Assembly: GCF_021545845.1 (NCBI RefSeq)
Contig: NZ_CP088923.1
Coordinates: 3,844,001-3,908,000, forward strand
From: Rhodanobacter thiooxydans
GTDB lineage: Bacteria; Pseudomonadota; Gammaproteobacteria; Xanthomonadales; Rhodanobacteraceae
Direction of reading: 5' to 3'
DNA length: 64,000 bases
Position numbers and translations under genes: made by a program. This document shows, piece by piece, positions 54,694 through 63,830 of the stretch. The notes below the pieces were generated by a model, which saw only the letters and a list, made by a program, of their open reading frames with translations, had not been told where the DNA came from and made no database searches. Numbering within the stretch: the first letter of the stretch is position 1; each line of letters begins with the position of its first letter.

Positions 54694-56016
54694 ATGAGCC
54701 GATCGCACGACGATACCCTGGAAGCCGGTCGCAGCGTGGCGCGACAACAGGCGCAGCGGGGCGAGCCGGACGCTGCGGAGAAGTCTTTCCTGAGCCTGCT
54801 CGAGCGGCACCCGCAGGACGTCGAGGCGCTGCGGTTCGTAGCCGGCTGTCACTCCGCGCGCGGGGAGCATGCGGCGGCCATCCAGCGCCTGCAGGTCGCC
54901 GTGCAGGTGACGCGGGACGACCCGGCTGCCTGGGTCCAGCTGGCTACCGCACAGATGGCGGTGGATGATTTCAGCGGAGCCGTCACCAGCTTCAGGTGCG
55001 GGCTTTCGCTGGCGCCACGGGCGTTCGTGGTACGCCTGCAGCTGGGCATGGCGCTGGAACAACTGGGGCAATCGCACGAGGCGCTGAAGGCCTATTTCAT
55101 GGCCATCGAAAGCGCGCGGGCGCGGGGGCGCTGGCAGGACGACGCAACCACCGCGCCGGGTCTGCGCGATGCGGTGAAACATGCTGTGAGTTACGTCAAC
55201 CAGGGACGGCGCCGCTTGTTCCGCGGCGCGCTGGATCCGCTGCGCGAGCGTTACGGCAGCGACGAACTGGCGCGGGTGGAACGCAGTCTGGCGATCTACT
55301 TCCTCGATCAGCCGGCGAACATCCCCGATCCACGACAGAAGCCGAAATTCCTGTATTTCCCCGGCATCGCCAGTCAGCCGTACTATCCGCGCAAGCACTT
55401 CCCCTGGCTGGAGCAGCTGGAGGCGGCGACCGATACGGTGCGCGCGGAACTGCACGCCGTGTTGTCGCGGGGACAGCAGCTGGAGGCGTTTCTGGGCCAG
55501 GTGCCGGCGCAGGCCAGTCGCAGCATGCTGCGTTCGTCCAGCAACCAGGATCCCGCCTGGGATGCGTACTTTTTCTATCGCCACGGCCAGCGCCATGACG
55601 AACACTGTGCGCGCTGCCCGCAAACGACCGCCTTGCTCGATACGCTGCCGCTGGTACGCATCCGCGACCACGCGCCGGAAACGCTATTCTCGGTGCTGAG
55701 TCCGGGTACCCACATCCTGCCGCACACCGGGGTCACCAACACGCGACTGGTGACCCATCTGCCGCTGATCGTTCCGCCCGATTGCGCCATCCGCGTAGGT
55801 GGCGAAGAGCACGTCTGGCAGGAAGGTCGATGCGTGACGTTCGACGACACCTACGAGCATGAGGCGTGGAACCGCAGCGGGCAGACGCGCGTGGTGCTGA
55901 TCCTGGACTGCTGGCATCCCGACCTCAGCGAGGCGGAGCGCGCGGCCGTGACCGACCTGGTCGAGGCGATCGGCGATTTCAACCAGTCCTGCGAGATACC
56001 TGTCACGCCGGGCTGA
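54694..56016 (+). CDS. TPR-repeat aspartyl/asparaginyl beta-hydroxylase family protein
   Basis: 440 residues. The N-terminal 150 are TPR repeats (AEKSFLSLLERHPQDVEALR, WVQLATAQMAVDDFSGAV). The C-terminal domain is the Fe(II)/2-oxoglutarate Asp/Asn hydroxylase: ILPHTGVTNTRLVTHLPLIV (first His), CVTFDDTYEHEAWNRSG (second His) and RVVLILDCWHP. It would hydroxylate Asp/Asn in a protein or a peptide. It shares its neighbourhood with a TPR-sulfotransferase and a TonB-dependent receptor, suggesting a common pathway. Confidence 0.87.
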   Translation: MSRSHDDTLEAGRSVARQQAQRGEPDAAEKSFLSLLERHPQDVEALRFVAGCHSARGEHAAAIQRLQVAVQVTRDDPAAWVQLATAQMAVDDFSGAVTSFRCGLSLAPRAFVVRLQLGMALEQLGQSHEALKAYFMAIESARARGRWQDDATTAPGLRDAVKHAVSYVNQGRRRLFRGALDPLRERYGSDELARVERSLAIYFLDQPANIPDPRQKPKFLYFPGIASQPYYPRKHFPWLEQLEAATDTVRAELHAVLSRGQQLEAFLGQVPAQASRSMLRSSSNQDPAWDAYFFYRHGQRHDEHCARCPQTTALLDTLPLVRIRDHAPETLFSVLSPGTHILPHTGVTNTRLVTHLPLIVPPDCAIRVGGEEHVWQEGRCVTFDDTYEHEAWNRSGQTRVVLILDCWHPDLSEAERAAVTDLVEAIGDFNQSCEIPVTPG

Positions 56017-56071
56017 CCCTTGCCGTCAAGGCTGCCGAGTCCGTGGGTGGCCGGCGCCGGATGATCGGGCA

Positions 56072-56105
56072 GAAGAAGGGCAGCGCTCTCGCGCTGCCCT
56101 TCTTC
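56072..56105. terminator. Bidirectional terminator
   Basis: A perfect 14-base stem GAAGAAGGGCAGCG/CGCTGCCCTTCTTC with a six-base loop between the convergent hydroxylase and prc genes. The short A and T runs beside it allow function in both directions. Confidence 0.8.
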
Positions 56106-56119
56106 AATCGCACGATTTT

Positions 56120-58363
56120 TCAGTGCGTAGGTTTCGCTGCCGCCGGTGTGGCGGGTGCCGCAGCGAGGCTGCCGCTGTCTTTTCCGCCATAGGGCAGCAC
56201 TTCGCTGGCCAGCTTCGGGTCGGTCTTGATCATGCCGAGTGCGTCGAACAGGATGTGCGCGGTCTCGTTGAGCTGCACGTCCTTCGCCTTCTTCGCGTCC
56301 TTCTCCTGCTTCAGCTCGCTCTTCAGGCTGCGCTCGTTCGCGTTGAGGCCGTCATCGAGGCTGCTGCTGGCCTCGTCGGCGAGCGAGGCGTCGCTGCCGT
56401 CGATGGCCTTGTGCCGCGCGCGGAAGTCGGCCTGGATCGCCTCCAGCTGCTTGCGCTCGACCTCGCGCGTGGCGAAGTTCAGCGAGACCGAGGTCTTCGC
56501 GCGCATGCTGCGGTACTGCGCCAGCTCGTCCAGCATCAGCTTCCACGCCGGCAAATGGGCCACGCGCTCGGCGTGCTTCTGCTGCAGCTGCGGCAGGTAG
56601 GCGGCGAGATTGGCCACCACCTGGTAGTCGGCCGGCGCGATCTGCGTCCACTTCAGTGCGTTGTCGTAGGTCGACTCGCCGAAGTCCTTGTCGTCGCCGT
56701 TCTTCGGGAACGCGATGTCCGGAGTCACCCCCTTCAGCTGGGTGGAGCCGCCGTTGATGCGGAAAAATTCCTGGATGGTCATCTTCAGCTCGCCGAGTTG
56801 CGGCTTCTCGCTGTCGCCCTGCGCGAAGCGGTCCAGGTCCACCAGGTTCTGCACGGTGCCCTTGCCGAAGGTGGGCTCGCCGATGATCAGACCACGGTGG
56901 TAGTCCTGGATCGCCGCGGAGAAGATCTCCGAAGCCGACGCCGTGCCGCGGTTGACCAGCACCGCCAGCGGCCCGCTCCAGGCCATGCCCGGGTCGTCGT
57001 CGCCCTGCACCTCGACCCCGCCCTTGGAGTCGCGCACCTGCACCACCGGACCCTTGTCGATGAACAGGCCGGTCAGCGTATTGGCCTCGGCCAGCGAGCC
57101 GCCGCCGTTGTTGCGCAGGTCCATCACCACGCCCTGCACGCCCTCATGCTTCAGTTCACCGAGCAGCCTGGCGACGTCGCGGGTGGCGCTCTTGAAATCC
57201 TTGTCGCCGGCATTGCGCGCGCCGAAGTCGGAGTAGAACGTGGGCAGCTCGATCACGCCGATCTTGCGGGTGGCTCCGCCTTCCTTGATCTCCACGATCT
57301 TCTTCTTCGCCGCCTGCTCCTCGATGCTGACCTTCTTGCGCACCAGGCTGACCATCTCGTGCTTGCCGTCCACGCCGACGTCCGCGGGGATGACCTCCAG
57401 CCGCACGGTGGTGTCCTTCTTGCCGCGGATCAGGTTGACCACGTCGTCAAGGCGCCAGCCGATCACGTCGACGATCGGGCCGTTGTCGCCCTGACCGACG
57501 CCGACGATGCGGTCGCCCACCTGGATCCGCCCAGACTTGGCGGCCGGCCCGGCCGGCACCAGCTCGCGGATCTGAGTGTAGTCGTCGCGCGGCTGCAGCA
57601 CCGCGCCGATGCCTTCCAGCGACAGCTTCATCGCGATGTCGAAGTTCTCCGCCGCGCGCGGGCCGAGGTAGTCGGTGTGCGGGTCGGTGGTCTCCGCGTA
57701 CGCGGTCATGAAGGCCTGGAACGCGTCCTGGCCGTCGAGCTGGCGGACCCGTTCGATGTAGTTGGCGTAGCGCTTGTCCAGCGTCTTGCGGACCTCGGCA
57801 TCGTCCTTGCCGGCCAGCTTCAGGCGCAGCCAGTCGTTCTTGGTGCGCTTGCGCCACAGGTCGTTCAACTCGGCCTGGTCCTTCGGCCAGTCGGCGTGCT
57901 CGCGGTCGAAGGTGTAGCTCTCGTCGGCAGCGAGGTCGAAGCCCTGCTTGAGCAGGCCGCGTGCGTAGTTCATGCGCTCCACCGCGTGCTGCACATAGAG
58001 GTTGAACACGGCGAACGGCGCCGACAGGTCCTGGTTCCAGATCGCGTCGTCCAGCTGGGTCTTCAGCGGCGCGAACTTGGCCATGTCGGCCTGGGTGAAG
58101 AACACCTTCTCGCTGTCCAGCAGCTTGAAATACGCCTTGTAGATGCGCGCCGACATCGCATCGTCGAGCGGCTGCGCGTCGTAGTGGAAACGGGTCAGGA
58201 AACGCGCCGACAGCTGCGCGGCCTGCGCCTCCTCGGGTGTGGAGGTGAGCGGCCAGGTAGCCGCCTTGCGGGCCTTGCCGGCACCGAGGTCGGCAGCCGA
58301 CTGCGCGAACGCGCAGGTCGCGGTGAAGGCAAGCAGCAGGAGCAGCGCGGGACGAAATTTCAT
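56120..58363 (-). CDS. prc: Carboxy-terminal processing protease (tail-specific protease)
   Basis: 747-residue S41 peptidase with a signal peptide. PDZ around residues 250-330 (GIGAVLQPRDDYTQIRELVP). The catalytic Ser/Lys region is NRGTASASEIFSAAIQDYHR...GEPTFGKGTVQNL. The C-terminal DUF3340-like region is Lys/Glu-rich. It trims periplasmic proteins such as PBP3. It is the first gene upstream of the lipA/lipB block in the same orientation. Start ATG 58363. Confidence 0.92.
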   Translation of the reverse strand: MKFRPALLLLLAFTATCAFAQSAADLGAGKARKAATWPLTSTPEEAQAAQLSARFLTRFHYDAQPLDDAMSARIYKAYFKLLDSEKVFFTQADMAKFAPLKTQLDDAIWNQDLSAPFAVFNLYVQHAVERMNYARGLLKQGFDLAADESYTFDREHADWPKDQAELNDLWRKRTKNDWLRLKLAGKDDAEVRKTLDKRYANYIERVRQLDGQDAFQAFMTAYAETTDPHTDYLGPRAAENFDIAMKLSLEGIGAVLQPRDDYTQIRELVPAGPAAKSGRIQVGDRIVGVGQGDNGPIVDVIGWRLDDVVNLIRGKKDTTVRLEVIPADVGVDGKHEMVSLVRKKVSIEEQAAKKKIVEIKEGGATRKIGVIELPTFYSDFGARNAGDKDFKSATRDVARLLGELKHEGVQGVVMDLRNNGGGSLAEANTLTGLFIDKGPVVQVRDSKGGVEVQGDDDPGMAWSGPLAVLVNRGTASASEIFSAAIQDYHRGLIIGEPTFGKGTVQNLVDLDRFAQGDSEKPQLGELKMTIQEFFRINGGSTQLKGVTPDIAFPKNGDDKDFGESTYDNALKWTQIAPADYQVVANLAAYLPQLQQKHAERVAHLPAWKLMLDELAQYRSMRAKTSVSLNFATREVERKQLEAIQADFRARHKAIDGSDASLADEASSSLDDGLNANERSLKSELKQEKDAKKAKDVQLNETAHILFDALGMIKTDPKLASEVLPYGGKDSGSLAAAPATPAAAKPTH

Positions 58364-58371
58364 GGGGGTTC

Positions 58372-59382
58372 TCAGGCTGACTCGGTGACGCCGGCTGCAT
58401 GGGCCTGCAGGTCGGCGTGATAGGACGAGCGCACCAGCGGACCGGAGGCGACGTGGTGAAAACCCATTGCCTCGCCTTCCGCGCGCAGCGCATCGAATTC
58501 TTCCGGCCTCCAGTAGCGCAGCACCGGGTGATGGTGCGGCGTGGGCTGCAGGTACTGGCCGATGGTGATCATCTCGACGTCATGGGCGCGTAGATCGCGC
58601 ATCGTCTCGAGCACCTGCTCCATCGTTTCACCCAGGCCAAGCATGACGCCGGACTTGGTCGGCACCTGCGGGTGCTGCGCCTTGAAGCGCTTGAGCAGGT
58701 CCAGCGACCACTGGTAGTCGGCGCCGGGGCGCACTTCGCGGTACAGGTGCGGCACGGTTTCCAGGTTGTGGTTGAACACGTCCGGCGGGAAGTCCTTCAG
58801 CACCTCCAGCGCGCGTTCCATGCGGCCCTTGCCGCGGAAGTCGGGGGTGAGGATCTCGATGCGGATGTGCGGGCTGGCATGGCGCGTGGCGCGGATGCAG
58901 GCGGCGAAGTGCTCGGCGCCGCCGTCGCGCAGGTCGTCACGGTCGACCGAGGTGATCACCACGTACTTCAGGCGCATGTCGGCGATGGTCTCGGCCAGCC
59001 GCGCCGGCTCCAGCGGATCGGGCGCCACCGGGCGGCCATGCGCCACGTCGCAGAACGAGCAGCGCCGCGTGCACACCTCGCCGAGGATCATGAAGGTGGC
59101 GGTGCCCTTGCTGAAGCACTCGTGGATGTTCGGGCAGGACGCTTCCTCGCACACCGTGACCAGCGAGTTCTCGCGCAGGCGCGCCTTCAGCTGCTGCACG
59201 GCGTTGCCCTGCGGCAGCCGCACGCGGATCCAGCTGGGCTTGCGCAGGGTCGGCGCGCCGGTATCGAAGCCGGCACGGTTCAGCGCGATCTTGTCGTTGC
59301 CCAGCTGCTTTTCGCCCGCGGGCGCGCCGCTGACCACGGCGAGCGGGATGATCTTGGGGGAAGGGGCGGAGATTTCGCTCAT
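58372..59382 (-). CDS. lipA: Lipoyl synthase
   Basis: 336-residue radical-SAM enzyme. The auxiliary-cluster cysteines are in [12 protein letters not shown] and the radical-SAM cysteines in [10 protein letters not shown]; the RSSYHA C-terminal motif is also present. It inserts two sulfurs into octanoyl-carrier domains. ATG 59382 gives [10 protein letters not shown]. It is placed 8 bases from the prc start on one side and overlaps no gene; lipB lies just upstream. Confidence 0.97.
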   Translation of the reverse strand: MSEISAPSPKIIPLAVVSGAPAGEKQLGNDKIALNRAGFDTGAPTLRKPSWIRVRLPQGNAVQQLKARLRENSLVTVCEEASCPNIHECFSKGTATFMILGEVCTRRCSFCDVAHGRPVAPDPLEPARLAETIADMRLKYVVITSVDRDDLRDGGAEHFAACIRATRHASPHIRIEILTPDFRGKGRMERALEVLKDFPPDVFNHNLETVPHLYREVRPGADYQWSLDLLKRFKAQHPQVPTKSGVMLGLGETMEQVLETMRDLRAHDVEMITIGQYLQPTPHHHPVLRYWRPEEFDALRAEGEAMGFHHVASGPLVRSSYHADLQAHAAGVTESA

Positions 59383-59393
59383 GGGTAGACGGC

Positions 59394-60137
59394 TCAGACC
59401 GCCTTGCGGGCGGGGAGTTCGGGCAGGATGGGAGCGGCGGGCATGGCGGTGAAGCCGAACTGGCGGCAAAACTCCTCTACCAGCACGTCCTCGACCGTAG
59501 CCAACTGCGACGGACCGCCCAAGTCTAGCAGCTGCGTGACCGCCAAACCCTTGTAACCGCAGGGGTTGATGCGCTGGAACGGCTCCAGGTCCATGGCCAC
59601 GTTGAAGGCCAGCCCGTGGAAGCTGCAGCCGCGGCGCACGCGCAGGCCGAGCGCGGCGACCTTGGCGTCGGCCACGTAGACCCCGGGCGCGCCCTCGCGG
59701 CGCACCGCCACCACGTTCCAGTGCGTCAGCGTGTCGATCAGCGCCTGCTCGATCCGGTGCACCAGCTCGCGCACGCCCACGCCGGCGCGGCGCAGGTCGA
59801 TCAGCGGATAGCCGACGATCTGGCCCGGCCCGTGGTAGGTCACCTGACCGCCGCGATCGACCGGAATCACCGGGATGTCACCCGGCGCCAGCACGTGCTC
59901 CATCTTGCCGGCCTGGCCCAGGGTGAACACCGGGTCGTGCTCCAGCAGCCAGAATTCGTCGGGCGTGTCGGCGGTGCGGTTGTCGGTGAACGCACTCATC
60001 GCCTTCCAGGTGGCCGCGTAGGGCTGGCGACCGAGGCGGCGGATGGCGAGGGGCCGGGATGACCAGCCATGCGGCTGTTGAAAGCCGGGATTCGGGATTC
60101 GGGATTCGTGGTTCACGGCGAGCTTGTGGCCTTGCAT
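59394..60137 (-). CDS. lipB: Octanoyl-ACP:protein N-octanoyltransferase
   Basis: 247 residues from ATG 60137. The transferase core has [20 protein letters not shown], the Lys in [21 protein letters not shown] (catalytic Lys) and [14 protein letters not shown] (catalytic Cys). It moves octanoate from ACP to lipoyl domains for LipA. The first 30 residues ([10 protein letters not shown]..) are a translation of a dispersed GATTCGGG repeat, so the true start is uncertain: ATG 60137 has AGGA, while GTG 60119 is the last in-frame start before the family core. The family core begins around IRRLGRQPY. Confidence 0.93.
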   Translation of the reverse strand: MQGHKLAVNHESRIPNPGFQQPHGWSSRPLAIRRLGRQPYAATWKAMSAFTDNRTADTPDEFWLLEHDPVFTLGQAGKMEHVLAPGDIPVIPVDRGGQVTYHGPGQIVGYPLIDLRRAGVGVRELVHRIEQALIDTLTHWNVVAVRREGAPGVYVADAKVAALGLRVRRGCSFHGLAFNVAMDLEPFQRINPCGYKGLAVTQLLDLGGPSQLATVEDVLVEEFCRQFGFTAMPAAPILPELPARKAV

Positions 60138-60214
60138 TTTTCCTAGGCGAAAGAAGCGCAACTCGCTTCCGTCATGGGGTCGGGGGGCGGCTTTTGCGAA
60201 TCCCGAATCCTAAA
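60089..60214. repeat. GGGATTCGGGATTC repeats flanking the lipB start
   Basis: GGGATTCGGGATTCGGGATT at about 60089-60115 and its inverted variant CGAATCCCGAATCCTAAATC at about 60197-60216. This matches a dispersed repeat well known in xanthomonad genomes. One copy lies inside the lipB reading frame. Confidence 0.65.
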
Positions 60215-60223
60215 TCCCGGCTC

Positions 60224-60514
60224 TCACAACGTATACCGGATATCCGGGTCGGCGCGCAGCGCGTGGTGCGCGGCCTCGTACTGCTCGCGGGTGTCGCAGC
60301 GGAAGCTGACCGTGACCGAGACGAAGTTGCCGGCGCCGGAGTGCCGGTGCCGCACGGTTTCGTGCAGCACGTGCAGGCCGGCGCGCTCCAGCAGTTGCGG
60401 CACGTGCGCCGGCAGGTTCGCGCTGGCGTTGCCGACCGCGGTGATCTCGAACTCGCCGGGAAACTGGAAGCCCTTGCCTTCCTGCTTCGCCTTGCTGAAG
60501 TCGATCGGCTGCAT
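60224..60514 (-). CDS. YbeD-like DUF493 family protein
   Basis: 96-residue DUF493 protein (MQPIDFSKAKQEGKGFQFPG, then FEITAVG and HSGAGNFVSVTVSFRC). The family (YbeD) is found next to lipB and dacA and has an ACT-like fold; its role is unknown. Its ATG overlaps the dacA stop (TGATG), implying coupled translation. Confidence 0.9.
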   Translation of the reverse strand: MQPIDFSKAKQEGKGFQFPGEFEITAVGNASANLPAHVPQLLERAGLHVLHETVRHRHSGAGNFVSVTVSFRCDTREQYEAAHHALRADPDIRYTL

Positions 60515-61764
60515 CACTTCGCGTCCGCGCCCTTGGCCGGTGCCGGGGCATCGGCCTTCTTGTCGCTGTGGAACCACAGCAGGATGCTGTCCCACAGGCG
60601 CGAGAAGAAGCCGCCCTGCGGCGCATCCTGCAACGCGATCAGCGGCACGCTCTGCACCGGCTGGCCGTCCAGGGTGATGCGCAGCGTGCCGATCTGCTGG
60701 CCCTTGGTGAACGGCGCGATCAGCGTGGCGGGGATGTCCATGGTCGCCTTGAGCTGGTCGTACTGGCCGCGCTTGACGGTGACCAGCACGTCCTCGGCCA
60801 CGCCCAGTGGCAGCTGGTTGGCCGCACCCTTCCACAGCCGCGGCGTGGCCAGCGGCTTGTCGGCGCCGTACAGCTTGTGCGTCTCGTAGAAGCGGAAGCC
60901 GTAGCTCATCAGCGCCATCGCCGAATCGGCGCGCGCCTTCTCGCTGCTGGCGCCCATCACCACCGCGACCATGCGCGCCTCGCCCTGCTTGGCCGAGGCG
61001 GCCAGGCAGTAGCCGGCGGCCGCGGTGTGCCCGGTCTTGATGCCGTCCACGCTGGGGTCGCGCCACAGCAGGGTGTTGCGGTTGTGCTGCTTGATCCCGT
61101 TCCACTCGAACTCCTTCACCGCGGAGATCGCGTAGTCCTCGGGGAAGTCGTGGATCAGCGCGCGCGACAGAATCGCGATGTCATGCGCGGTGGTGTAGTG
61201 GTTGGCGATCGGATAGCCGGAGGCGTTCTGGAAGTTCGAGTTGACCATGCCCAGCTGCTTGGCGTAGGCGTTCATCAGCCCGGCGAACGCCGGCTCGGAG
61301 CCGGCGGTGTGCTCGGCCAGCGCGATCGCCGCGTCGTTGCCGGACTGGATGATCATGCCGTACAGCAGATCCTTCAGCGGCACCTGGCTGTTGAGCTTGA
61401 GGAAGCTGGTGGAACCGTCGGTGCCGGCGCCACCGCCGCGCCAGGCGTTCTCGCTGATGGTGACCGGGTCGGTCATGTGGATCTTGCCGTTGGCGATCTC
61501 GGCGGAGACCACGTAGTCGGTCATCACCTTGGTGATCGAGGCCGGCTCCACGCGCAGGTCCGGCTCCTTGCTGGCGAGGATCTGGCCGGTGGCGTAGTCC
61601 ATCAGCACCCAGCTCTTGCCGTCGACGTCCGGCGGCGGCGGCACCGGCGCGTCCGGCACCACCGGGCGCGGCACCGGCGACGGGCGCGGCGGCGTCTGCG
61701 CAACGGCAACGCCGACCAGCAGGACGGTGGCGAACGGGATCAGGGTGCGGCGGAGAAAATTCAT
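60514..61764 (-). CDS. dacA: D-alanyl-D-alanine carboxypeptidase (PBP5/6 type)
   Basis: 416 residues. Signal peptide, then a Pro-rich linker, then the S11 domain: SxxK in EPASITKVM, SGN motif (IIQSGNDAAIAL) and KTG in DGIKTGHTAAAG. A C-terminal amphipathic region (FFSRLWDSILLWFHSDKK) anchors it to the membrane. It removes terminal D-Ala from peptidoglycan stem peptides. Start ATG 61764. Confidence 0.93.
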   Translation of the reverse strand: MNFLRRTLIPFATVLLVGVAVAQTPPRPSPVPRPVVPDAPVPPPPDVDGKSWVLMDYATGQILASKEPDLRVEPASITKVMTDYVVSAEIANGKIHMTDPVTISENAWRGGGAGTDGSTSFLKLNSQVPLKDLLYGMIIQSGNDAAIALAEHTAGSEPAFAGLMNAYAKQLGMVNSNFQNASGYPIANHYTTAHDIAILSRALIHDFPEDYAISAVKEFEWNGIKQHNRNTLLWRDPSVDGIKTGHTAAAGYCLAASAKQGEARMVAVVMGASSEKARADSAMALMSYGFRFYETHKLYGADKPLATPRLWKGAANQLPLGVAEDVLVTVKRGQYDQLKATMDIPATLIAPFTKGQQIGTLRITLDGQPVQSVPLIALQDAPQGGFFSRLWDSILLWFHSDKKADAPAPAKGADAK

Positions 61765-61837
61765 CGTGGAAATCGGTCCGATGGCTGGTGTCGGCGTCGC
61801 GGCGCCGGCGGAAGGAAAAAGAATGCGCAAATCCTGC

Positions 61838-62740
61838 TCAGTCTACTGCGACCTGGGGCCGCGGCAGACCCATGTTCTCGATCCGGGCACTGATCTGGTC
61901 GGCGCGATCCACGCTGACCAGCGGCCCCACGCGCACGCGGCGCACGCGACGGCCGTTGACCGTGGCATCGCTCACCTGCACCGCGCCCAGGTTGGCCTGG
62001 CGCAGGCGCCGGGCCAGCCTTTCGGCGTTGTCGGCGTCGGCAAACGCACCCACCTGCAGATAGATGTCCGGCTGTCCGGCTGGGACCGCAACCGGCGGCG
62101 GCAGTTCCTGCGCCGGAGTAGACGGATCGATCCCGCGCACCTCGACCAGTCCGGTGCCCTTGGGCCAGATGCCGATCTTCACCGCGGCGGCGTAGGACAG
62201 GTCGATCAGCCGGTTCTGATGGAACGGGCCGCGGTCGTTGACCCGCACGATCACGCTCTTGCCGTTCTCCAGGTTGGTGACCCGCGCGTAGCTGGGTAGC
62301 GGCAGCGTGGTGCTGGCCGCGCTGAACGTGTACATGTCGTAGGTCTCCAGGCTGGAGGTCTTGTAGCCGTGGAACTTGTTGCCGTAGAACGAGGCGATGC
62401 CGCGCTCGTCGTAGCCGCGCGCGCTGGGCAGCACGCGGTAGGTCTGCCCGAGCACGCTGTACGGCGACTTGTTGCCGTACAGCGAACGCGGCTCGACCTT
62501 CGGCACCGGCTCAACCAGTTTGCTGACGTCCAATGGCGGCGGCACGCTGTCGGCACCGTCGCGATAGCGACTGCCCTGTGGCTTGCCGAGGTCGTCGTAA
62601 AAACCGCCGCGGCTGTCTGCCGGCTGGCCCCAGGCGCGATCCTGCCGGCTGCCGCCATGCGAGGGCCTGGTCCGATGACCACCGCAGCCGGCCAGCAGCA
62701 GGGCCGCCAGCAGCAGCACCGCAGCACCCGCCGCCCTCAT
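61838..62740 (-). CDS. rlpA: RlpA septal ring lytic transglycosylase, lipoprotein
   Basis: 300 residues. Lipobox LAGCGG. The DPBB/RlpA domain is around residues 110-205 (GIASFYGNKFHGYKTSSLETYDMYTFSAA, RVNDRGPF). The C-terminal SPOR domain (about 225-300; YLQVGAFADADNAERLARRL) binds denuded glycan at the septum. The start ATG overlaps the mltB stop by four bases (62737-62740), typical of the rodA-mltB-rlpA-dacA block. Confidence 0.93.
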   Translation of the reverse strand: MRAAGAAVLLLAALLLAGCGGHRTRPSHGGSRQDRAWGQPADSRGGFYDDLGKPQGSRYRDGADSVPPPLDVSKLVEPVPKVEPRSLYGNKSPYSVLGQTYRVLPSARGYDERGIASFYGNKFHGYKTSSLETYDMYTFSAASTTLPLPSYARVTNLENGKSVIVRVNDRGPFHQNRLIDLSYAAAVKIGIWPKGTGLVEVRGIDPSTPAQELPPPVAVPAGQPDIYLQVGAFADADNAERLARRLRQANLGAVQVSDATVNGRRVRRVRVGPLVSVDRADQISARIENMGLPRPQVAVD

Positions 62741-63747
62741 CGCGTGACTTCCGCCGGGTCGGCGCCGGCGGCGATCGCCTGCGCCAGCTGGTCCACCGCC
62801 AGCGCATACAGCGGGCTGCGGTTGTAGCGGGTGATCACGTAGAAATTCTGGAAGGTGAACCAGTATTCCGGTCCGTTCGGGCCGTCCAGCGTCTGCAGGC
62901 TGGCCGGTTCGCCCGGCGGTAGGTGCTGCAGCGGCGCGTAGCCCCACGCCACCAGCTGTTCCAGCGGCCACTGCGGCGTGGCGTCCTTCACCGCGATCGG
63001 CTTCGCCGCGCCGTCCGGCTGCGCCTGCGCCGCCACCGGGCCGCCGGCGATCCAGCCGTGCCGCACGAAGTAGTTCGCCACGCTGGCGAAGATATCCGGC
63101 AGCGAATTCGACAGATCGATATGGCCATCGTGGTCGGCGTCCACCGCGAAGTCGCGGATGCTGGTGGGCATGAACTGGCCCCAGCCCTGCGCGCCGGCGT
63201 AGGAGCCGGTGAGCGTGTCGACCGGCCCGGCCAGGTGGTTGTCCGGCAGGCTCAGCAGTTCCTTCAGCTGCGCGCGGAAGAACGTGGCCCGCGGCGGGTA
63301 GTACAGCCCCAGCGTGACCAGCGCGTCGAGCACCTTGTACTTGCCGGTGTTGCGGCCGTAGCTGGTCTCCACGCCGACGATCGCCACGATGTACTCGGGC
63401 GCCACGCCGTACTGCTTGCCGACCTGCTCCAGCAGCGCGCGGTGCGCGCGGTAGAACGCGATGCCGTCATTGATGCGCTCGTCGGTGAGGAAGATCGGCC
63501 GGTAGTCCTTCCATGGCTTGGCCTCGGCCGGACGGCTGATCGCGTCGAGGATGGCCTGCTGCCTTTTCGCGCCGTCGAGCAACGCATTCAGCGCCTGCGG
63601 GCTCTTGCCGGTCTCGCGCGCCACCTCGCGCACCAGCTCGGCCTGGCCGGGGTGCGTCGTCGCCGTGGCGGGGGTCGAAGCGCCCATCCACAGCACGAGG
63701 AGGATGGCGAGGAAACGGGCCGCTGACGGCACGGGCGCAACTGTCAT
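62737..63747 (-). CDS. mltB: Lytic murein transglycosylase B
   Basis: 336 residues with a signal peptide (FLAILLVLWMGASTPATA). The catalytic Glu is in IVGVETSYGRNTGKYKVLDAL, with the family GAQGWGQFMPTSIRDFAVD and a C-terminal YNRSPLYALAVDQLA segment. It lacks an obvious lipobox, so it may be a soluble periplasmic form. Start ATG 63747. Confidence 0.92.
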   Translation of the reverse strand: MTVAPVPSAARFLAILLVLWMGASTPATATTHPGQAELVREVARETGKSPQALNALLDGAKRQQAILDAISRPAEAKPWKDYRPIFLTDERINDGIAFYRAHRALLEQVGKQYGVAPEYIVAIVGVETSYGRNTGKYKVLDALVTLGLYYPPRATFFRAQLKELLSLPDNHLAGPVDTLTGSYAGAQGWGQFMPTSIRDFAVDADHDGHIDLSNSLPDIFASVANYFVRHGWIAGGPVAAQAQPDGAAKPIAVKDATPQWPLEQLVAWGYAPLQHLPPGEPASLQTLDGPNGPEYWFTFQNFYVITRYNRSPLYALAVDQLAQAIAAGADPAEVTR

Positions 63748-63830
63748 GTCGTGGCTTGCCTCACAGAATGTCGACGTCGCCGGAAGCCTAGCACGCACGC
63801 AGACGCGAGCCGGGCGGAAAGTCGGCGTTT

